A stretch of DNA of 35,636 nucleotides from assembly GCA_900541665.1 (NCBI GenBank), contig UQKV01000020.1:1-35636 (forward strand), given 5' to 3'. The DNA is from an uncultured Collinsella sp. (lineage in GTDB: Bacteria > Actinomycetota > Coriobacteriia > Coriobacteriales > Coriobacteriaceae). Below are positions 31,234 to 35,636 of this stretch, in pieces; the stretch's first letter is position 1, and every line of letters begins with the position of its first letter. Under the pieces are notes generated by a model. It saw only the letters and a program-made list of their open reading frames with translations. It was not told where the DNA came from and did not search any database. The position numbers and the translations under genes are program-made.

Positions 31234-32538
31234 CTAGATCTCGGCCTCCGCATGGCCTCGCTGCGCCTCGGGCAGCTCCCCGTAGAGCGGATGGTCTTCG
31301 AGCCTAAAGCGCTCGACCTGTTCGGGAGTGCGACCGCGTACAAAGAGCCACGAGCGATCAATCGGCGTTGCCATGAGCGTGCTGGGCAGCGCGTCGGCGC
31401 GGTCGGAAAACACCCGGGCACTCTCGGGATCCTGGAACGCCAGTACCAGATGCGTGTCGCAGTTGCCCATGATGGAGCGTGCGCGTGCCTCGCCATAGAG
31501 CGCATCGAGCTGGCTGGTCGACTGCAGCAGCAGCGTTGCCCAGATGTTGCGGCTTCGGATAATCGAGAGCACGTTGTCGATCTGGGGGATCTGCAGATTT
31601 GCGAAGTCATCGAGCATAAAGCGCACGGGCACGGGCAGGCTGCCGTCGGGCTGCCTATCGGCCTCACGAATGAGGCCCATAAACGCCTGCGAAATAAAGA
31701 GGCCGGTCAGCGGATCGAGATTGCGGTCAATATCGCTCACGGTTACAAACAGGGCGCAGGGGGTGTGTCCCATGGAAGCGAAGTCCACCTGATGGCACTC
31801 ACGATAGAGCTGTGCCGCACCGTCGAATCCCAGACACATGACCTTTTCGGCAAGGATGCCGACGATGCTCGCGTGCATGCGCTCGGCATTTTGCGTAATG
31901 GCGTAGCGCCGCCATAGCGAGAGGGCATAGCTTTGGGGGTCGGTCGTGATCAGGTCGTCAAACAATCGACCCGTGGCACCGTCCTGCAGGTGCTCGATCA
32001 GCTTGATGACCGAGCTGATCGTCTGCTCGTCGGCGGGTAGCTGTTCGGTGACGTAGGCGATAAGACACGACAGCAGGTTTGCCGCCGCATGATCCCAAAA
32101 AGGCTGGTTGTTGTCCTCGATGGGGCAGATGGCCTTTGCCACTGAGAGAATGTCCTGCTGGTTGGGCCTGCCGTCCGCCTTGCGGCGAATGTGCCTCAGG
32201 GGGTTGTAGCCGCAGCGCTCGATGCCGGGCGCAAGGGCCGGGACGGTGTTGAGGTCGGCGAAGTTGAGACATTGCACGCGGTAACCGTGGACTGCCAGCA
32301 CGGGTCCCACTTCGCGACAGAGCGTGCCTTTGGTGTCGAGCACGATGTAGCTTGCGTTCATTTGCAGCAGGTTGGGCTTGAGGACGTTTCGGGTCTTGCC
32401 GGCTCCCGAGGGGCCGATCACAAGTGCGTTGTTGTTGAGTCCCGTTTGGCGGGTGTCGCAGGAAAGCGTTCGATCCTTGGCGAGGATGGTGGACGATGCG
32501 GACTCAGATGCGGCGAGGCGGCTGGCGAGGTTAGACAT
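31234..32538 (-). CDS. TraG/VirD4-type coupling ATPase, short form
   Basis: A 434-aa type IV coupling protein that would link DNA to a conjugation channel. Walker A is IGPSGAGKTRN (residues 41-51), followed by SYIVLDTKGTLCREVG, a segment typical of VirD4/TraG. Walker B is VRFMLDDFANL, and RNIWATLLLQSTSQLDALYG is the next conserved motif. It lacks the usual N-terminal membrane segments, so it is either a soluble form or trimmed. The ATG at 32538 has AAGGAGG upstream; the open frame continues to 32730 inside the protease gene but is not coding. It overlaps the protease stop by 8 nt. No relaxase is nearby. Confidence 0.88.
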   Translation of the reverse strand: MSNLASRLAASESASSTILAKDRTLSCDTRQTGLNNNALVIGPSGAGKTRNVLKPNLLQMNASYIVLDTKGTLCREVGPVLAVHGYRVQCLNFADLNTVPALAPGIERCGYNPLRHIRRKADGRPNQQDILSVAKAICPIEDNNQPFWDHAAANLLSCLIAYVTEQLPADEQTISSVIKLIEHLQDGATGRLFDDLITTDPQSYALSLWRRYAITQNAERMHASIVGILAEKVMCLGFDGAAQLYRECHQVDFASMGHTPCALFVTVSDIDRNLDPLTGLFISQAFMGLIREADRQPDGSLPVPVRFMLDDFANLQIPQIDNVLSIIRSRNIWATLLLQSTSQLDALYGEARARSIMGNCDTHLVLAFQDPESARVFSDRADALPSTLMATPIDRSWLFVRGRTPEQVERFRLEDHPLYGELPEAQRGHAEAEI

Positions 32539-33148
32539 GGGCGACCTCCTTGGTGGTCGAGAGGATTTCGTGGGCAAAGCCGAGCTCGACGGCGCGCTCG
32601 GCCGAAAGGTAGGTGTCTTTTGCAGTGAGGGACTGGATGCGCTTGGGCGTGAGGCCGCTGCGGTCCGAGAGGATTTGCGTGAGGGTCTTGCGGGTCTGCA
32701 TGAGACGCCGGCTGGTTTCCTGCAGCGCAAGTGCCGAGCCGCCTGCCCCCTGGGGGATCAGCGGGTCGTGAATCATGAGCTCTGCATGGGGCGCCATACG
32801 GCGATCGTCGCCGCCCATAAAGATCACGGCGCCCATGGACGCGGCGAATTCCAGGCAGACGGTGCGGATGGGGCACGATGCGAGGCGCATGGCGTCATAG
32901 ATCGCAAGACCCGATCGCACGCTTCCGCCGGCGCTGGCGACAAATATGGTGATGGGGCGGCTGGGATCGGTGGCATCGAGCAGGCGGATCTGCTGGCATA
33001 GGTCGTAGGCCATCGGGGTTTCGATGCTTCCCATGACGGAGAGCTCGCGACGGGCGAGCATCTCATCGTAAATGCTGGTGAGCGTGATACCTCGGGCGGA
33101 TTCACGCATGGTGAGGGGGCTGATGATGGGGGAATGATTGGTGTCCAT
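32531..33148 (-). CDS. ClpP-like serine protease of the island
   Basis: A 205-aa ClpP-family protease with a complete triad: Ser104 in FAASMGAVIF, His127 in ELMIHDPL and Asp178 in TAKDTYLSAERAVELGF. ASAGGSVRSGLAIYDAM is the conserved oxyanion and handle region. The housekeeping ClpP is normally beside clpX or tig, so this is probably an accessory copy travelling with the TraG-like gene; its partner unfoldase is unknown. AAAGGAG precedes the ATG by 5 nt. It lies 63 nt after the unknown protein gene and overlaps the TraG-like start. Confidence 0.9.
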   Translation of the reverse strand: MDTNHSPIISPLTMRESARGITLTSIYDEMLARRELSVMGSIETPMAYDLCQQIRLLDATDPSRPITIFVASAGGSVRSGLAIYDAMRLASCPIRTVCLEFAASMGAVIFMGGDDRRMAPHAELMIHDPLIPQGAGGSALALQETSRRLMQTRKTLTQILSDRSGLTPKRIQSLTAKDTYLSAERAVELGFAHEILSTTKEVAHV

Positions 33149-33211
33149 GGGGACTCCTTTCTGTTGGTTGTGTTGTGGAATAGGATTGTTGCCCGCGGAG
33201 GGGCTGGCGGG

Positions 33212-34102
33212 CTACAGGGTTCGTCCGAGCCTGAGATCGAGCTCGGTTGTGGGGCAGGCTGCCTGTTCGTGCGGCTCGCAAGCGCCAAGGGCTCCAAAGC
33301 GATGGAGCGTTGCGACGGGCGTGGTATAGGCGAGCCGCAGCTGATGCTCGACAGGGGCACATCCGTCTTTTTTGTAATGGGCCGTGTAGTACTGCGCGAT
33401 GCTGGCGTTCATCTCGCTGCCATTGCGATGGCGCTCAAACTGGCGTCTGCAGGTCTCGATGATCTTTGCTACCGACTTGGGTGCCGTCGCGGGAACAAGG
33501 GCGAGATAGCCCTCAAATAGCTCGTTGATGCTCAGGAGGCACAGCAGGTCGATCAGCGTCCTTATGGCTGCTCCCTCGGCGGAAAAGTGCGCGGTCATGC
33601 GGTTATATCGGTTGCGGTCGACGATGGCCGCATGGGGTCTTGGAGTTTTCTGCCCCGTGGTCCCGGGCTTTTGCCGCGCCTGTGTATTGAGCTCGACGTT
33701 GCAGCGCTTGAGGCCGTCCAACGGAAGGAACAGTGCGGTGCGCAGGGTGTTCCGCTTGCTTTCGAGTTCATGACGCTCGTCGGGTTCCCATTCGAGCTTG
33801 AGTTTCGTGTCGAGCGCCGTAAGCATATGGGCTAGGCAGCCTACGGTAAGAACGTACGAATCGTTGTCGCGTTTTGGGGCATAGGGGTCTGTCAGCTTGC
33901 GAATGTCGGGGTCGCCCATGATCTTTGTGCAGCGCTTCAGCAGTTGAGGGTGGTCGGCCAAGATCGTCGCGAGCGGTAGCGACGCGTAGTTCTTGATGGT
34001 CGCGGCGGCAAAGGCGGCGTCATATTCGTTTGCATATGCTCGCTCAATGCGGGCATCCAGAATGTTTTTCTTATCGCCGTCTTCAGCGTGGTGGTTTGTC
34101 AT
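33212..34102 (-). CDS. Unknown protein of the island, first gene of the operon
   Basis: A 296-aa protein that I do not recognise. It is charged and mostly helical in appearance, with no signal peptide, membrane segment or known catalytic motif. A Lys/Arg/Pro/Thr-rich stretch (about residues 140-165) separates two parts, and several His and Cys residues lie near the C-terminus. ATG at 34102 is chosen because GGAGAAG lies 3 nt upstream. It heads the operon with the ClpP-like and TraG-like genes. A role in regulation, DNA binding or substrate recognition for the protease is possible, but nothing shows it. Confidence 0.75.
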   Translation of the reverse strand: MTNHHAEDGDKKNILDARIERAYANEYDAAFAAATIKNYASLPLATILADHPQLLKRCTKIMGDPDIRKLTDPYAPKRDNDSYVLTVGCLAHMLTALDTKLKLEWEPDERHELESKRNTLRTALFLPLDGLKRCNVELNTQARQKPGTTGQKTPRPHAAIVDRNRYNRMTAHFSAEGAAIRTLIDLLCLLSINELFEGYLALVPATAPKSVAKIIETCRRQFERHRNGSEMNASIAQYYTAHYKKDGCAPVEHQLRLAYTTPVATLHRFGALGACEPHEQAACPTTELDLRLGRTL

Positions 34103-34153
34103 AGCTTCTCCAATCGGTTGATGTTCGTGCTGTTTGTTGATGTGTCGGTTGTC

Positions 34154-34185
34154 GTGAGTGATGTGCTTGCCGTGGGTGATGTGCT
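34154..34185. repeat. Tandem 18-nt repeat upstream of the island operon
   Basis: GTGAGTGATGTGCT and GTGGGTGATGTGCT repeat with a period of 18 nt and one difference, starting about 50 nt upstream of the first gene of the operon. A weaker third copy may lie to the left. They could be iteron-like binding sites or part of an operator. Confidence 0.6.
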
Positions 34186-34416
34186 GACGTTGGGGTGCTA
34201 TGCGGTTTTCAATGAGCCCGTGAGGCAGTTGCTGCAGGGGCGGGATAGAACGGCCCATGCAAGGCGGAAGGCATCGTGCTCAAAATCGAGACAGCAATGC
34301 CCTGGGTGCCTCACATGTGGCAGTTACCTCATTAAGTTGTCATTGCGTTTGGGGTTGTACTTTGCCGATCTTCCTTCTCTTACACGCTAAAACTCAAACT
34401 TCATATGCTCGATCTA

Positions 34417-34440
34417 CTTAAAACCGCAACGGCGGTCTTT
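34417..34440. terminator. Small hairpin with T-rich flanks on both strands
   Basis: ACCGC-AACG-GCGGT is flanked by TTAAA on the left and CTTTTAT on the right, so it could end transcription weakly in either direction. Confidence 0.45.
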
Positions 34441-34565
34441 TATCAACTTATATGTCGGAACGCGTCTTTGCAAGTACTTTTTTGCGTTTGTTTCAAATGG
34501 GGTGGTTTTGCAACCGTCACGCGCCACGCTATGCGAACGTGTCCCGGCTCGGATAAGATGGTGCG

Positions 34566-34597
34566 ATCGAGTTCTACCGCGCTCACCGCAAGTAGTC
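34566..34597 (+). repeat. Direct repeat copy 2 (displaced pgi 3' end, att-like)
   Basis: This segment encodes IEFYRAHRK plus a stop in the same frame as the real pgi end, but no pgi sequence precedes it. It matches 31063-31094 at 30 of 32 positions. Confidence 0.8.
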
Positions 34598-34625
34598 TTT
34601 GTTGCTGAGATAGGTCATGGCCGAA

Positions 34626-34660
34626 AGGGGCCCGTATCCGTTGGGATACGGGCCCCTTGT
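34626..34660 (+). terminator. Terminator associated with the displaced pgi end
   Basis: AGGGGCCCGTATCC pairs with GGATACGGGCCCCT around a short loop, followed by TGTT. It is a near copy of the pgi terminator at 31125. Confidence 0.85.
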
Positions 34661-34874
34661 TATTCTGAATGGGCATGGGGGTGTATTGAGGGGAGTGTCT
34701 CGTTGCCGGCATCCGCGTGCGGCGCTATTCGCTGTCCATGAATATACTTTTAAGGCTAATTTCATACCGCTTGTCGGAATGAGGACGCTGCCCTTGCGTA
34801 TCGGGCGTACATTGAACGTGGTTTTTCGCGTGAACCCACGGATTGGTTGTCGGTCCTGAACAAGGAGGCCCAGC

Positions 34875-35636
34875 ATGACGTTTGCCAAACCCATCAATAA
34901 ATACATCGACTATATCGATGCCCCCGAGGACACGTTTGAGCAGTATGTCGAGAAGGCGTTAAGGTACAACTTCCGCTGCGTATTTGCGAACCTGCAGGAG
35001 TACGAGACGGGTCGCGCCATGCTCGAGGACTCTGACATCATCCTTGCCGGCGCTATCGACTTTCCCCAGGGCACTATGACGCTTGAGGAGAAGCTTGCGA
35101 GGTTTGAGGAATACGCTGCGCGCGGCTTTACCGAGATTGACTACGTTTTGAATCAGGAGTCGGTCGAGAACCGCGATTTTGTTGCCATCGAGCGCGAGAT
35201 GACTGCCGTCGCTGATTTTTGTCGCGCGCATGGCATCACTGACAAGGTGATCGTCGAGATGTGCAAGCTGGACGGCGACGATGCCGCCAAGCGTCGCGTC
35301 TGTGAGATTGCGCTGGAGGCTAAGCCGGGATTCCTTAAGACATCGACCGGCAGAAGCTATGGCGGTGCTAAGCTCGAGGACGTGCGGCTGATGCACGAGG
35401 TGCTCGGCGACGAGAATATGTTCCTCTTCGGCCTGCACGCGGACGAGGTCGCGCGCCTGAAGGCGCAGGGCTACGCGCCCCAGCGGCTCTGCGAGCGCGA
35501 CGACGCGCTCAAGCGCGTGGTCGATCAGCTCCGCACGGGCTTCTCCGACGGTGTGAGCTACGACGATCTCGCCCAGCGCCTGCTCCAGCGCGACGAATAT
35601 ATGCTCCTGCAGGACTTCGCCTCCTACTGCGCCGCC
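34875..35636 (+). CDS. DeoC-like / glycogen phosphorylase-like chimeric ORF (partial, runs off the window)
   Basis: The frame is open for 254 codons to the window end. Residues 1-178 resemble deoxyribose-phosphate aldolase (DeoC): GFTEIDYVLN with Asp89, and PGFLKTSTGRSYGGAKLEDV with the Schiff-base Lys155. From about residue 179 the protein instead resembles the C-terminal region of glycogen/maltodextrin phosphorylase: ENMFLFGLHADEVARLKAQG, then DDALKRVVDQLRTG and EYMLLQDFASYCAA. The DeoC part lacks its last strands including the second active-site lysine. Codon use also shifts at the joint to almost only G- or C-ending codons. AAGGAGG lies 5 nt before the ATG. It may be a true rearrangement or an assembly join. 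Confidence 0.75.
   Translation, partial: MTFAKPINKYIDYIDAPEDTFEQYVEKALRYNFRCVFANLQEYETGRAMLEDSDIILAGAIDFPQGTMTLEEKLARFEEYAARGFTEIDYVLNQESVENRDFVAIEREMTAVADFCRAHGITDKVIVEMCKLDGDDAAKRRVCEIALEAKPGFLKTSTGRSYGGAKLEDVRLMHEVLGDENMFLFGLHADEVARLKAQGYAPQRLCERDDALKRVVDQLRTGFSDGVSYDDLAQRLLQRDEYMLLQDFASYCAA

Larger units (their letters stand above)
31063..34660. mobile_element. Probable small integrated island bounded by duplicated pgi 3' ends
   Basis: The last 30 nt of pgi plus the next two bases (31063-31094) recur at 34566-34597 with two changes, and similar terminators follow each copy at about the same distance (31125, 34626). Between the copies lies a minus-strand operon of an unknown protein, a ClpP-like protease and a TraG/VirD4-like ATPase. 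Duplicated 3' gene ends flanking conjugation-type genes are typical of site-specific integration at a gene end. There is no integrase, relaxase or excisionase in the segment, so it would be a remnant or a passenger that needs helpers. Recombination with a related strain is the alternative. Confidence 0.55.
34103..34874. other. Island right-end non-coding region
   Basis: No gene is supported over 770 nt. The stretch holds a tandem 18-nt repeat (34154-34185), a small hairpin with T-rich flanks (34417-34440), the second copy of the pgi 3' end (34566-34597) and its terminator (34626-34660), and the leader of the DeoC-like gene. The part at 34330-34500 is AT-rich compared with the genes, and may hold the promoter of the minus-strand operon. 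Confidence 0.5.

Noticed and set aside
31234..34102. Prophage origin of the ClpP-like protease and neighbours
   Set aside because: No terminase, portal or capsid gene is present, and the ATPase has coupling-protein motifs rather than terminase motifs.

Overview
The window looks like a piece of the chromosome of a gut Coriobacteriia, most likely Collinsella or a close relative. This rests on the GC-rich actinobacterial codon use, the strong purine-rich ribosome binding sites, the anaerobic gene set (class III ribonucleotide reductase activase, flavodoxin, an Fe-S aldo/keto reductase), and a sortase-anchored Gram-positive surface protein. The genus is inferred from general family knowledge and was not tested by a search. 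Genes are densely packed on both strands; I see no tRNA, rRNA, CRISPR array or insertion sequence.

Layout. 1-2700: nrdG behind a long hairpin, then a folate cluster (folE, HD-domain protein, folB). 2696-4560, minus strand: a YgjP-type metalloprotease and an M19 dipeptidase. 4681-6572: an FKBP/SlyD-type isomerase coupled to an orphan UreE-like gene, then a Cof-type HAD phosphatase. 6649-10171, minus strand: PerR-type regulator, acylphosphatase, Gfo/Idh/MocA oxidoreductase, RNase HI, LysR regulator. 10233-11755: metY with a good promoter and a structured leader of about 175 nt. 12068-13237: a secreted protein and a small membrane protein. 13347-15155, minus strand: ketopantoate reductase and a cyclase-family hydrolase. 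15318-18613: Fe-S aldo/keto reductase, a second Gfo/Idh/MocA protein and endonuclease IV; the last two each follow a copy of the same palindromic repeat. 18761-21866: a polar amino-acid ABC importer whose permease carries an exported N-terminal domain. 22002-23731: flavodoxin and DUF3793 diverging from a membrane-anchored copper-type HMA protein with a CsoR-like operator. 24006-26534: a large LPxTG-like surface protein. 26531-28454, minus strand: an SOS module (Y-family polymerase plus YolD-like protein) behind a clear promoter and LexA box. 28677-31092: a truncated Fe-ADH-like gene and pgi.

At 31063-34660 there is a probable small mobile or recombination island. The 3' end of pgi and its terminator occur twice, about 3.5 kb apart, flanking a minus-strand operon (unknown protein, ClpP-like protease, TraG/VirD4-like ATPase). 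No integrase is visible. The last gene, 34875 to the window end, is a chimera: its first 178 residues are DeoC-like and the rest is glycogen-phosphorylase-like. It is either a real rearrangement or an assembly join.

The most noteworthy points are the pgi-flanked island, the DeoC/GlgP chimera, a family of long intergenic hairpins with covarying stems placed just before start codons, the metY leader RNA, the HD protein as a candidate for the missing folate dephosphorylation step, and a UreE homologue that appears to lack its nickel ligand.
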